From contig JASJDZ010000008.1 in NCBI GenBank assembly GCA_030065575.1, positions 1 to 64,000 of the forward strand: a stretch of 64,000 bases of DNA, in the 5' to 3' direction. The notes beneath the pieces were generated by a model. That model saw only the letters and a program-made list of their open reading frames with translations. It was not told the DNA's origin and searched no databases. The position numbers and the translations under genes were made by a program. This document shows positions 32,292-41,007 of the stretch, piece by piece (positions within the stretch are counted from its first letter, which is position 1; each line of letters begins with the position of its first letter). The DNA is from Acidimicrobiia bacterium (GTDB lineage Bacteria; Actinomycetota; Acidimicrobiia; Spongiisociales; UBA5794).

Positions 32292-34078
32292 GTTTGCCGC
32301 CTTTCCTCAGCGTCCTCGGCGTAGGCCTCGACTATGCGTGCATAGCCGGGGACGTCAGTGGTGAGCTGATGATGCGTGCCGTGGGCGACGATTCGGCCCT
32401 GGTCGATGAAGATCACCTCATCGGCGAGCGCGATGCTCGAAGTCCGGTACGCCACGATCACGATCGTCGATGGCATCTCCGAGTCACGCAGCCGCTCCAG
32501 GATGCGCGCCTCAACGGAGGGATCAACAGCCGAGGTGGCGTCGTCGAGGATGAGCAGCCGCGGTTTGCGCACCAGTGCTCTCGCCAGCGCAATCCGCTGT
32601 CGCTGGCCTCCGGAGAGGCTGGTGCCGCGTTCGCCGAGCACCGTGTCGTAGCCATCGGGAAGCTCGAGGATGAACTCGTGGGCTCCGGCGAGCTTGGCAG
32701 AGGCGACAACTTCGGCGTCGCTCGCGATAACGCCGAAAGCGACATTGCCGGTCACTGTGTCGTCAAAGAGGAACGACTCCTGGGAGACGTAGGCAACTTC
32801 GCCGGGGAGAGCAGATCGGGCGAAGCTGCGCAGGTCGCGTCCGTCGATGGTTATGGACCCGGAGCTGGGATCCCAGAGGCGGGCCATCAGGGCGGTGAGG
32901 GTCGACTTGCCGCTGGCGGTCGGGCCGACCACTGCAACCACCCGGCCGGGATGAATGGCCAGATCGAGGTCGGCGATCACTGGTTCGCCGTCCTCATACG
33001 CAAACGACACATCGCGGCCGCTCACATGCGCTCCGGTGTCGTCGGAGTCGGCAACCAGTTCGCCGTATGGAACCAGGTCCCGGACGTCATACACGCCCTG
33101 TACCCGCTCCCAACCAGCTCGCGAGGATGCGATTGACCAGAGCACGAACCCGATGATTCGGATCGGGATGAACAGCAGAGACAGGAGATAGGCGATGGTC
33201 ACGATGTCGCCGGGCGTGACGGCTCCGCTGTTGATGCGAATCGCTCCGGAGATGACCATGATCACTGTGACCGCCGAGAGCAGGCCTTCGACGCCGACCC
33301 GGTAGGTCGCCATCATCTTGAGCACGTAGATCAGCTTGTCGCGCAGACGCTCCGATGCTTCCTCGAACCTATCGGTCTCGAATTCGATCCGGCCCAGCGC
33401 CTTGATCGTGAGTGCCCCATCGAAGCTCTCGTGGCCGATGGCGGAGACCTTGCCGCGCATCACCTGCACGTCGCGGAAGGCTCCGAACATTCGCCATGCC
33501 CCCTGCATGTTGACGGCAACGATGACGGCGAGGCAGACGAATGCGATCAGAGCGAGCCACAGATCGATCAGCAGCACGAGCACAACCGTGCCGACGAGGA
33601 GCAGCGATGAGCCGATGCCGTAGGGGAGGGGGGCCAGAATGAACGTGCCCTGGCGCACGTCGGTGTCGCTGACGGCCAGCAGCGTCCCGGTCGATTGGCG
33701 CTGGTACCAGGCGAGTTCGAGCTTGAGGAGATGGTCGATCAGATCGTGACGAGCATCAGCCTGAACTCGAAACTGGAGAAAGCTCGCAGCTGTTCGCCGG
33801 AGGATGACGGCGGCCGACTTCCACACCGCAACACCGATGACGGCCCACATTGCCGGCCACAACACATCTTCATAAGAAGAGCCGCCGTCGAGTACCGGGA
33901 CGATGAGCTCATCGGTCACCCAACCGATGACGATCGCCGAAGCGACGATCGCTCCAACAAACAGCGCGGCCCCGACTACCGCAAGCACGAAAGACCCGGG
34001 TCTGGCCTGCGCAAAGCGAACTGCGATAGCGACACCCTCGCGCAGCATCAGTTTGAGAGATGTCTGTTGGGCAGTCAC
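32288..34078 (-). CDS. ABC exporter half-transporter with degenerate ATP site
   Basis: This 596-aa exporter subunit has a normal Walker A (GPTASGKSTLT) and signature (LSGGQRQRIALARA), but the Walker B catalytic Glu is replaced by Asp (LLILDDATSAVD) and the H-loop His by Tyr (IVAYRTSS). That is the pattern of the non-catalytic site of heterodimeric exporters. The gene is first in a two-gene operon, with GTG after GAGG, and overlaps its partner by 4 bp (ATGA). The N-terminal region has six membrane segments. It should be inactive alone. Confidence 0.88.
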   Translation of the reverse strand: MTAQQTSLKLMLREGVAIAVRFAQARPGSFVLAVVGAALFVGAIVASAIVIGWVTDELIVPVLDGGSSYEDVLWPAMWAVIGVAVWKSAAVILRRTAASFLQFRVQADARHDLIDHLLKLELAWYQRQSTGTLLAVSDTDVRQGTFILAPLPYGIGSSLLLVGTVVLVLLIDLWLALIAFVCLAVIVAVNMQGAWRMFGAFRDVQVMRGKVSAIGHESFDGALTIKALGRIEFETDRFEEASERLRDKLIYVLKMMATYRVGVEGLLSAVTVIMVISGAIRINSGAVTPGDIVTIAYLLSLLFIPIRIIGFVLWSIASSRAGWERVQGVYDVRDLVPYGELVADSDDTGAHVSGRDVSFAYEDGEPVIADLDLAIHPGRVVAVVGPTASGKSTLTALMARLWDPSSGSITIDGRDLRSFARSALPGEVAYVSQESFLFDDTVTGNVAFGVIASDAEVVASAKLAGAHEFILELPDGYDTVLGERGTSLSGGQRQRIALARALVRKPRLLILDDATSAVDPSVEARILERLRDSEMPSTIVIVAYRTSSIALADEVIFIDQGRIVAHGTHHQLTTDVPGYARIVEAYAEDAEERRQT

Positions 34079-34134
34079 GGAACCTCACCTTCCAAGCCGA
34101 AGATGGTACAGCCTGATGCTCGACCGCAAGCTAG

Positions 34135-35760
34135 CTATGTCGAGTAGTTGCTCGAAGCTCGGAAGGTCTCGGCAACGTGGACATTAACGAGGGCGGGAAG
34201 CCCACTGGCCGCGGCTCGCTCGAGTGCCGGCACTAGATCATCGGGCTGTGTCACCAACTCACCGTATCCACCCAGCGCCTCGACCACGGAGTGATAGGGG
34301 CGCCTGCCGAGATCTGTGGCGACGAGACGATCGGGGTAGAACATCTTGTGGAAGGTCTTGATGTTGTTCCACACGCCGTCGTTGCCCACCACGCCTATCA
34401 CGGGAAGACCGCGCCGAACGTACGTATCGAACTCCATACCGTTGAAGCCAAATCCGCCGTCTCCGAAGACTATGCCGACCAGCTTGTCTGGGTACAGGGC
34501 CTTGGCGGCGAGTGCGAAGCCCGGCCCGGTGCCGAGCGTGCCGGCGGGTCCAGACTCCAATACATGACCGGCCGTCGAGACCTGCAGCCACTTAGCGGTA
34601 GTGGCGACGACGTCGCCTCCGTCTACGGCGACGATTGCGTCCTTCCCGAAGAACTCGCCGACCGTACGTCCAAAGAACTGAGCGCTGACCAGCTCGGACG
34701 GCGCATCAGCCTCGCTGTTGGCTGCCGCAAGATGCTCCTCCTCGAGAAGCCGGAGCTGTGCAGTCCACTCCCGCTCCCCGCCGTGTTGCAGCGCCGAATG
34801 GCCCGCCAACTGCCCGGCAACCCGTGACGGATGGGCGACCACGCCATGATGAGCGGGACGATTCCAGCCGATCCGGGTCGGTTCGGCGTCGATCTGGATG
34901 ACAGTTGCGTCCGTCGAGATCTTCTGCCCGAAGCCGGTCCGGAAATCCCAGTCGACCCCGAGAGTAAGCACCACATCGGCTCCACCGAACGCTTGAGAGC
35001 GAGTGCGGTTACCGAGGAGAGGGTGACCGTGCGGGAATGCCCCGCGAGCACCACTGTTGACGTAGGCCGGTGCCTGCATCGCCTCCGCTAGCGCAACCAG
35101 GTCTGCGGCACCTGCACCGCGGAACCCGTTGCCGGCGAAGATGACGGGTCTTTCGGCGCCACCGAGAATCGATGCAAGGCGATCCACGACGTCTGCGGCA
35201 ACTCCTGCCGCCTCGACCGGCCGGTAATCCGTAGGGAGGGGAGTCTTTGCGGCGACCATCCCGGCCTGCACGTCTAGGGGGATGTCAAGGAAGACCGGTC
35301 CGCCCCGCCCGGCAAAGGCATGACGGGCTGCGATAGAGACGTAGTCGGCGATTCTGGCGGTTTCCCAGACTGTGTCGCTGAAGCGAGTGATAGATCCGAA
35401 CAGGCGGGGGTGATCCATCTCCTGAAGACCGCCGGTGTACTCCTGCCTCACCGGGTGGCGACCGCCGATGACCAGCATCGGAGTGCTGGAGTAGTGGGCA
35501 TTCATGACTCCGGTCATCGTGTTGGTGACACCGGGCCCTGCGGTAACGGCGGCAACCCCGAGTTTGCCGGTGAGCCTCGTGTAGGCCTCCGCAGCGTGAG
35601 CTGCCGTCTCCTCATGGCGAACATCGACGACCTCGATGCCTTCGAGCACGCAGCCATCGAGAATGGGGACGATGTGGCCGCCGGTCAGCGTGAAGATCGT
35701 GTCGACCCCTTCGGCCCGAAGAGCTCGGGCCAGCAGCTGACCGCCGTGGATCCTCTGCAT
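34135..35760 (-). CDS. Thiamine-pyrophosphate-dependent enzyme, acetolactate-synthase-like
   Basis: This 541-aa protein has the three-domain layout of the acetolactate synthase/benzoylformate decarboxylase/oxalyl-CoA decarboxylase group. The catalytic glutamate lies in RHEETAAHAAEAYTR, and the cofactor motif is GDGGFGFNG...NDGVWNN. No FAD-specific or CoA motif lets me choose between carboligation and decarboxylation. ATG 35760 overlaps the sixA stop (TAATG), so an operon is likely. Its TPP dependence links it loosely to the riboswitch-controlled thiamin supply. Confidence 0.8.
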   Translation of the reverse strand: MQRIHGGQLLARALRAEGVDTIFTLTGGHIVPILDGCVLEGIEVVDVRHEETAAHAAEAYTRLTGKLGVAAVTAGPGVTNTMTGVMNAHYSSTPMLVIGGRHPVRQEYTGGLQEMDHPRLFGSITRFSDTVWETARIADYVSIAARHAFAGRGGPVFLDIPLDVQAGMVAAKTPLPTDYRPVEAAGVAADVVDRLASILGGAERPVIFAGNGFRGAGAADLVALAEAMQAPAYVNSGARGAFPHGHPLLGNRTRSQAFGGADVVLTLGVDWDFRTGFGQKISTDATVIQIDAEPTRIGWNRPAHHGVVAHPSRVAGQLAGHSALQHGGEREWTAQLRLLEEEHLAAANSEADAPSELVSAQFFGRTVGEFFGKDAIVAVDGGDVVATTAKWLQVSTAGHVLESGPAGTLGTGPGFALAAKALYPDKLVGIVFGDGGFGFNGMEFDTYVRRGLPVIGVVGNDGVWNNIKTFHKMFYPDRLVATDLGRRPYHSVVEALGGYGELVTQPDDLVPALERAAASGLPALVNVHVAETFRASSNYST

Positions 35761-36260
35761 TACATGTCCCACCCGGTGAACATTCGGGGCTGCAGCAAAT
35801 AGGCCAGGCTTCCCATGGCCTCGGGCGCGTGCTGCCAGGACTCCATCTGCATGTCGATCCCGGCGACCGTGGCGGTCTTCATGTTGACAGCTGCTCCTGT
35901 GACCGATCTGACCAGGTACCCCCAGCCCGGCTCGTGACCGACGAGCATCAGGCGCTCGACGGAATCAGGAGCCTCCGCCGCAATCTGCAGTGCTTCGCCT
36001 GCGGACGCGCCGTAGAGGCCGTCGTACTCGACCACGTCGACGTCCCACTCACCTGCCTCGGACGCGAGTATCAGCGTCTCGCAAGCTCGGGTTGCCGATG
36101 ATGTGTAGACGAGATCCGGAACTTCCCCGATCTTGGTGAGCACCCGCCCCATGGTGAGGGCGGCATCGGTTCCGCGCCGATTGAGCGGGCGGGCGTGATC
36201 GGATGCCGCTCCGGCATACCAGTCGGACTTTGCGTGGCGCAGGATCATTAGTCGCTTCAT
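35760..36260 (-). CDS. sixA: SixA-type phosphohistidine phosphatase
   Basis: This 166-aa protein belongs to the histidine phosphatase superfamily; it begins MKRLMILRHAKSDW with catalytic His9 in RHAKS, and carries SSATRACETL and VGHEPGW with the second histidine. SixA dephosphorylates phosphohistidine on phosphotransfer proteins. The DHARPLNRRG motif is also typical. It shares a TAATG junction with the TPP enzyme downstream. Its start is divergent from the GNAT gene. Confidence 0.88.
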   Translation of the reverse strand: MKRLMILRHAKSDWYAGAASDHARPLNRRGTDAALTMGRVLTKIGEVPDLVYTSSATRACETLILASEAGEWDVDVVEYDGLYGASAGEALQIAAEAPDSVERLMLVGHEPGWGYLVRSVTGAAVNMKTATVAGIDMQMESWQHAPEAMGSLAYLLQPRMFTGWDM

Positions 36261-36312
36261 GCGCGTGAACCATAACGCGGAACCGGCGCCGGGTTCCGGC
36301 GATAATCATCTG

Positions 36313-36765
36313 GTGGATATTGACGCGCTTGACCTGAGCGAACCGGGAGTGGCCGATGCCGTTCTCCGGCTGCAGCGCGCTGCGTACCGCGTCGAGGCAG
36401 ATCTGATTGGCTCCGAAGCCATCCCCCCGCTTCATGAATCCCTTGGAGAGTTGGTGCGGGCACCGGTCGAGTGGCTTGGCATCTGGAACAACGGTGAACT
36501 CGTCGCGGCGGTTGCGTACTCGGTGAGCGGAGCAACGGTCGATATCGACCGACTGGTGGTACACCCGGACAGGATGCGTCGGGGCCTGGGGTCGGCACTC
36601 TTGCAAGCGTTGCCCGCAAACACGCGCCTTACCGTATCGACCGGCACTCGCAACGAGCCGGCGCATCGCTTCTACAGAACTCACGGGTTTGAGCCGGTGG
36701 GAGAAACGGAGCCGGTGCCCGGGTTGCACGTCACTCACTTTGCTAGAGCAGCTCATGGCGCGTGA
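36313..36765 (+). CDS. GNAT-family N-acetyltransferase
   Basis: This 150-aa protein carries the GNAT core: strand VDIDRLVVHPDRMRRGLGSALL (acetyl-CoA-binding Q/RxxGxG/A as RRGLGS) and the FYRTHGFEPVGE tail. Substrate is unknown. GTG 36313 is favoured: GATAAT (36301-36306) sits 6 nt upstream as a leaderless -10, and no ribosome site is present; the upstream ATG at 36259 would overlap the divergent sixA start. It overlaps the next gene by 11 bp. Confidence 0.82.
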   Translation: MDIDALDLSEPGVADAVLRLQRAAYRVEADLIGSEAIPPLHESLGELVRAPVEWLGIWNNGELVAAVAYSVSGATVDIDRLVVHPDRMRRGLGSALLQALPANTRLTVSTGTRNEPAHRFYRTHGFEPVGETEPVPGLHVTHFARAAHGA

Positions 36766-37267
36766 CTCGTCGTCGGTCGGCGCTCACCTCGGCTCAAACG
36801 AGCGCCCCATTGTCGAACTAGACGGGGTGGTTTCCGGCTACACGAGGTGGTCGGGTCTCGGCGGTGCCATCGGCGTTGTTGGAGCGCTGACGGTTCCTCG
36901 GGTCTTGAACCTCGGGTTCTGGATAGGTGCCCTATCGATCATCGTGGTGATCACCGGTGTCTTCATGGTGGTCTACTACTTCGCCGGACGCAGGCTTGCC
37001 TCACTCAGCAGACCCCCTACGGAGACCCCATACATCCTGGTTGTGCTGACCGATCGTCGCGTGCTGGTCCTCGACCGCGGGCTTGGATCAGAGGATCTGA
37101 AGCTCGCAGAGGATGTGCCTGTTCGGAGGATCAGCGCCGTCCACCATTCCAGGGGCGGGTTGCTGGCGCCGCAGCAACTTGGCTACTCAGTTGAGGGCGA
37201 CGGGGAGCGACGGTACGAGTTCCCGCGCTCGCAGCCCGTTGGCCGGTTTGTCGATAGCCTCCGCTGA
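36755..37267 (+). CDS. Two-TM protein with a PH-like domain
   Basis: This 170-aa protein has two adjacent membrane segments (about residues 45-63 and 67-86) and a beta-rich C-terminal part (ILVVLTDRRVLVLDRG...KLAEDVPVRRISAVH...YEFPRSQ) that resembles bacterial PH-like domains. The ATG at 36755 overlaps the GNAT stop. It may form a two-gene operon with it. Its stop abuts the convergent lysoplasmalogenase stop (TGATCA). No specific function is known. Confidence 0.65.
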   Translation: MARDSSSVGAHLGSNERPIVELDGVVSGYTRWSGLGGAIGVVGALTVPRVLNLGFWIGALSIIVVITGVFMVVYYFAGRRLASLSRPPTETPYILVVLTDRRVLVLDRGLGSEDLKLAEDVPVRRISAVHHSRGGLLAPQQLGYSVEGDGERRYEFPRSQPVGRFVDSLR

Positions 37268-37894
37268 TCAGCCGCCGGCCGCCCATGCCAGCAGTAGCTG
37301 ACCTCCGTAGTAGAGGGGCAGACCGAGGATTCGGTTGATGAACCCGGGGGAGGCGAAGCGGTCTCGGGCGACGAAGATGTCCGACACGAAGAATGCGACG
37401 GCGCCGGTAGGCAGTCGCCAGTCCGGCGAGAGGGCATTGGTTGACACCGCAAGGGCCACCATCGCTGAGATGACTGCGATGTAGGCGATCACCGGCACCC
37501 GCAACTCCCCGGGCACGGTCGGAAGGAGCCATGCCGCAATCACCAGCGCTACCACCGTGACGGCCAAGGTCGGGATCAACAGGTCGTCAGCAAGGCCGCG
37601 ATATGAGAATGCCGCAACGTAGGCGAGATGGCCGAGGAGGAACGCAACAAGCCCGGCGACAAATGGCCCGCGACCATCCAGGGCGAGGAATAGGTCGCCA
37701 AACCAGGACAGAGCAAGGCCGGCAAGCATGATCGTCCCGAAGGCTGAGTCCAACGCCCCGGCAGCGATGGCTACGCCGATGAAGGCGCTGGAGGCCACCA
37801 TCTTCGGATAGCGCCGCTCCATGGGACGCCGTGTCTCGTAGTAGAGCAGCACCGCGACCGCAGCAATCGCAACGATGGTGAGAGCGAGAGGCAT
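37268..37894 (-). CDS. YhhN/TMEM86-family membrane protein (lysoplasmalogenase-like)
   Basis: This 208-aa integral membrane protein has about eight hydrophobic segments and the family-typical ALSWFGDLFLALDG and FFVSDIFVARDRF motifs, whose paired acidic residues are believed to be catalytic in lysoplasmalogenases that cleave vinyl-ether lysolipids. Bacterial members are poorly characterised. ATG 37894 lacks a ribosome site; TATCGT (37907-37902) is 7 nt upstream and fits a leaderless start. Confidence 0.85.
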   Translation of the reverse strand: MPLALTIVAIAAVAVLLYYETRRPMERRYPKMVASSAFIGVAIAAGALDSAFGTIMLAGLALSWFGDLFLALDGRGPFVAGLVAFLLGHLAYVAAFSYRGLADDLLIPTLAVTVVALVIAAWLLPTVPGELRVPVIAYIAVISAMVALAVSTNALSPDWRLPTGAVAFFVSDIFVARDRFASPGFINRILGLPLYYGGQLLLAWAAGG

Positions 37895-37939
37895 ATCATG
37901 GACGATAGTTGGACAAGTCTCAGTACCTCAGGAGCGACC

Positions 37940-38446
37940 GTGGCACTCACCCAGGAATTGCAAGCAGCCTTCAACGATCAGATCACCCTCGAGCTCGAGT
38001 CGGCTCACCAGTACCTTGCTCTTTCTGCGTGGCTAGAAAGGGAGGGCTTGCCTGGGATGGCCCACTGGATGAGGCTCCAGTCCGGTGAGGAATCCGAGCA
38101 TGCCATGAAGTTCTATCGCTTCCTTGCCGACCGTGGCGCCACCGTCGAATTGGGTGCGATTGCGAAGCCGAAGTCGGAGTTCGACAGCGTTGTCGATGTG
38201 TTCCGCGCGTCGCTGGCGGCCGAGCAGCGGGTGACCGCGGCAATCCACAACATCTACTCGATGGCAACCGATGCACGAGATTTTGCTTCATTCCCGCTGC
38301 TTGACTGGTTTGTCGATGAGCAGGTGGAGGAGGAGTCCACCGTGCAGCAGATCATCGATGACCTCGAGCGCACCCAGGGCAATGGGCATGCGTTGCTGAT
38401 GCTCGACCGCGAGCTCGGCGCACGCCAGGAGGACGACGAGAGCTAG
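37940..38446 (+). CDS. Ferritin
   Basis: This 168-aa non-heme ferritin stores iron in a 24-mer shell. It begins ALTQELQAAFNDQITLELESAHQYL, with the ferroxidase ligands in ELESAHQY (Glu) and GEESEHAMKF (Glu, His), and DWFVDEQVEEE later. GTG 37940 is preceded by AGGAG 5 nt upstream, so the longer frame from 37898 is a false extension. It is followed by a DUF4440-like gene after a 14-bp gap, perhaps in an operon. Confidence 0.93.
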   Translation: MALTQELQAAFNDQITLELESAHQYLALSAWLEREGLPGMAHWMRLQSGEESEHAMKFYRFLADRGATVELGAIAKPKSEFDSVVDVFRASLAAEQRVTAAIHNIYSMATDARDFASFPLLDWFVDEQVEEESTVQQIIDDLERTQGNGHALLMLDRELGARQEDDES

Positions 38447-38460
38447 GTGAGGAGCAGACA

Positions 38461-38823
38461 GTGGGCGATGTTGCCGAGGAACTCCGCGAGCTAGAGGAAT
38501 CCCTGTGGCAGCCGCTCACTCGCATGGACGCCGCCTACATGGAGAGTGTCCTGGCCCCGGGCTTCTTTGAGTTCACGAGGTCGGGTCGGATGCTCGATCG
38601 AGAACAGGTGATTGCTCTTCCGCTCGGTGATTTCGCTACGCGAACGCCGCTGCCGGAGTTTGCGGTGCGGATGATTGGCGATGATGTTGCCCTGGTCACC
38701 TATCGCAGCGAGGTGCGCTTTGCCAGGGAGGTGCACGTCGCCAATCGGGCCTCGCTGTGGCGGCGTCACCCGGATGCGGGATGGCGTCTCGAGTTTCACC
38801 AGGGCACACCGACTGAGACCTAG
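38461..38823 (+). CDS. NTF2-like (DUF4440) protein
   Basis: This 120-aa protein has the NTF2-like fold pattern: N-terminal helices (LRELEESLWQPLTRMDAAYMESVL), FTRSGRMLDREQVIA, then beta strands ending RHPDAGWRLEFHQGTP, as in DUF4440 proteins. Function is unknown; related folds include ketosteroid isomerases. GTG start follows GAGGAG. Its stop is immediately followed by the GTG of the next gene (TAGGTG), so co-translation is likely. Confidence 0.8.
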   Translation: MGDVAEELRELEESLWQPLTRMDAAYMESVLAPGFFEFTRSGRMLDREQVIALPLGDFATRTPLPEFAVRMIGDDVALVTYRSEVRFAREVHVANRASLWRRHPDAGWRLEFHQGTPTET

Positions 38824-39744
38824 GTGTTCGGCGATCCGCCCCTCTCGGAGTCCGACGTCGCCCGGATCGTCAGCGAGCGGTGGGTTATCTCGTGCGAGTC
38901 CCTCGAATACGCCCCGATCGGCTACGGGAGCTACCACTGGTATGCGAATGAGGACGGTCGCAGGCGGTGGCTGGTCACCGCCGATCGCGCTGACCGACGG
39001 CCAATTGCCGCTGCGTACGAGCTGACCCATCGGCTGGGGGAGCGGTTCATGTTCGTCCGCTCTCCGGTTGCATGCAGCGACGGCGGCGTGGTTGTCAACC
39101 TGGATGGCTGGCTGATCTCGGTCTGGCCGTGGCTGGACGGGCGTGGCGGGTCCTTTGGCGATGAGCAGTCGGCAGATGAGGTGGCTGCGGTGGCGGAGTG
39201 CCTGCGGTCGTTGCATGACTATCGAGAGCTTCCTGCCGATCCTCGGTTGATCGACGATTGGGACATCCCCGGCCGAGCGATGCTCGAGAAGGTCCTGGGT
39301 CAGGAGATCAGCAGCGCAAGCGCGGGACCATATGCCGCGGATGTGAGTGATCGCGTCGTCGCTAATCGGCCGCGACTAGTCGGCATGTTGGCTCAGTTCG
39401 ACGACCTGGCGGTGAGGGTCAGGGATGCGGCCGAACTGGTCATCACCCACGGTGAACCGCATGTCGGGAATCTCGTCCACACCGAGGACGGTGTGGTGAT
39501 GATCGATTGGGACACGGTGCGGTGGGCGCCCCGGGAGCGGGATCTCTGGTGGTTGCCGGGAGAGGGCTGGCGAGAGGCCTACGGTTTGGATCAGCCGGTA
39601 TCCGAGGAGGCGATCGAGATGTATCGCTTGCGCTGGACGCTATTCGATGTAGCTGACTTTGTGCCGGCACTCATGCTCGCGCCGGAGCCAACTCCCGATC
39701 TCGATCTCGCCATGGAGTGGGTACGCAAACTGCTGCCCCTCTAG
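38824..39744 (+). CDS. Aminoglycoside-phosphotransferase-like kinase
   Basis: This 306-aa protein has an APH-type kinase fold. The catalytic loop reads THGEPHVGNLV and the metal-binding motif VMIDWDTVRWAPRERDLWWL, as in a branch related to spectinomycin/viomycin phosphotransferases where Glu replaces the usual catalytic Asp. It may phosphorylate an antibiotic or a metabolite. It follows the DUF4440 gene without a gap. Antibiotic resistance is not shown by sequence. Confidence 0.82.
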   Translation: MFGDPPLSESDVARIVSERWVISCESLEYAPIGYGSYHWYANEDGRRRWLVTADRADRRPIAAAYELTHRLGERFMFVRSPVACSDGGVVVNLDGWLISVWPWLDGRGGSFGDEQSADEVAAVAECLRSLHDYRELPADPRLIDDWDIPGRAMLEKVLGQEISSASAGPYAADVSDRVVANRPRLVGMLAQFDDLAVRVRDAAELVITHGEPHVGNLVHTEDGVVMIDWDTVRWAPRERDLWWLPGEGWREAYGLDQPVSEEAIEMYRLRWTLFDVADFVPALMLAPEPTPDLDLAMEWVRKLLPL

Positions 39745-39781
39745 GCGCCCTGAGGGCGCGGCGAACGGGGCGCTGAGCGCC
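39745..39781. terminator. Two G+C-rich hairpins between convergent genes
   Basis: GCGCCC-TGA-GGGCGC (39745-39759) and GGCGCT-G-AGCGCC (39769-39781) lie between the kinase stop and the DUF222 gene stop, followed by GGGTGCCTTTCT. A bidirectional terminator is likely. Confidence 0.6.
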
Positions 39782-39827
39782 GGGTGCCTTTCTGACGAGA
39801 TCGGTGAGCGTTGGGCAGGTTGACGCT

Positions 39828-40943
39828 TCACGGCGGCGGTGGGTCTGCGCCGCTGGCTACGTTGCGGAGGAATCGGCGGTTGTGTGGTGGTGAGTCGGGG
39901 TCGAGTTGGTAGCCGAGCCCATGGATGACTACGTGGTGGTGGAACCAGCACAGTGTGGTGAGATTGTCCGGGTGATGGTCGCCACCATCGGATCGGAACC
40001 GGATGTGATGGACCTGGAGCCGGTATCGGGAGTGGCATCCCGAGACGGTGCAGCCACCGTCGCGGTGTTTCACGAACCGGCTCACCGCCTTCGGTATCGC
40101 TTTGGCGGCGTCGCTGGTGACTACCGGTTTCCCGTTCTCCAACCCGACCAGCTGGACTCTGCCCTCACAGAGGATCCGATCCAGCACAGTGGGGCCGACT
40201 CGGGGACCGAACTCGATCTCAGCACCCAACTCCCCGTACCCGTGAGCCTGGTCAGCGTCAACGAAGACAGTCACTAGCGGTTCCGTCCTGCTGCGATGCG
40301 TGTCTTCGCTATTGATGGGGTCTTGGGAGTCTTGACAGATGGCAACCAAAGCATCAGCGCGACGCTGTGACTTGGTTTGGGTCGGGCCGGGTAGATCGCC
40401 GAACCGTTCGGCTCGTTCCTCAACCGCGTCGCGGATGATGCTGTACTCGAAGCCGGGTAGCTCACCGTGGAGTCGTCCTGTGGTGTTGTCGAGCGCATCT
40501 TGGAACCAGACAAACCGGTCGAGGTACCGGTCCCGTTCGGAGGACCTAGTGATGCGCCGCTGTTTACGGCGGAGCCGATCCACCCCTGCCAGATCATGAC
40601 CAAACGACTCCCGGATCGTGTCACCATCAACACCGGTAGCTGCCAACCGCAACGTGGCCACAAGCCGCTCAAACGACAAACCATGACGACGATCCAACGG
40701 CTCGGAGTGCGCCCCGAGCCGGCGAGTAGCATCAACAAGGTCACGAGCAGTGTGGGCAGACACATCGAGCCGGCCCCGTACCCACTCCTGCATCGACCTG
40801 GCCCCATCGATCCGGTGCACCAACTGGTTATCGAGCTGATGCAACAGACGGGCCTGTTCGAGACGGAGTTGGGTGATCTGCTCCTCCCGATCGAGCAGTT
40901 CCTGCTCCAACCGGTCAATCGACGAATCCACCAGATTCAACAT
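39828..40943 (-). CDS. DUF222-HNH endonuclease domain protein (13E12-repeat family)
   Basis: This 371-aa protein has an N-terminal DUF222 helical region, beginning with a Glu/Arg-rich coiled segment, and a C-terminal HNH nuclease fold (LQVHHIRFRSDGGDHHPDNLTTLCWFHHHVVIHG, with the paired His, Asn and final His). The family, which includes mycobacterial REP13E12 proteins, is abundant and often repeated in actinobacterial genomes and may be mobile or selfish. It is bracketed by hairpins at 39745-39781 and 40987-41007. Confidence 0.88.
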   Translation of the reverse strand: MLNLVDSSIDRLEQELLDREEQITQLRLEQARLLHQLDNQLVHRIDGARSMQEWVRGRLDVSAHTARDLVDATRRLGAHSEPLDRRHGLSFERLVATLRLAATGVDGDTIRESFGHDLAGVDRLRRKQRRITRSSERDRYLDRFVWFQDALDNTTGRLHGELPGFEYSIIRDAVEERAERFGDLPGPTQTKSQRRADALVAICQDSQDPINSEDTHRSRTEPLVTVFVDADQAHGYGELGAEIEFGPRVGPTVLDRILCEGRVQLVGLENGKPVVTSDAAKAIPKAVSRFVKHRDGGCTVSGCHSRYRLQVHHIRFRSDGGDHHPDNLTTLCWFHHHVVIHGLGYQLDPDSPPHNRRFLRNVASGADPPPP

Positions 40944-40986
40944 GCCAACAACGTATCAACCAGCTATGACAAGAAACCCGCCGGAG

Positions 40987-41007
40987 AACCAGCACATAGT
41001 GCTGGTT
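40987..41007 (-). terminator. Hairpin at the end of the GNAT gene
   Basis: AACCAGCAC-ATA-GTGCTGGTT is a perfect 9-bp stem with a 3-nt loop that overlaps the stop of the gene at 41006-41845 and precedes the DUF222 gene. On the minus strand it is followed shortly by GGGTTTCTT, consistent with a terminator. Confidence 0.65.
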
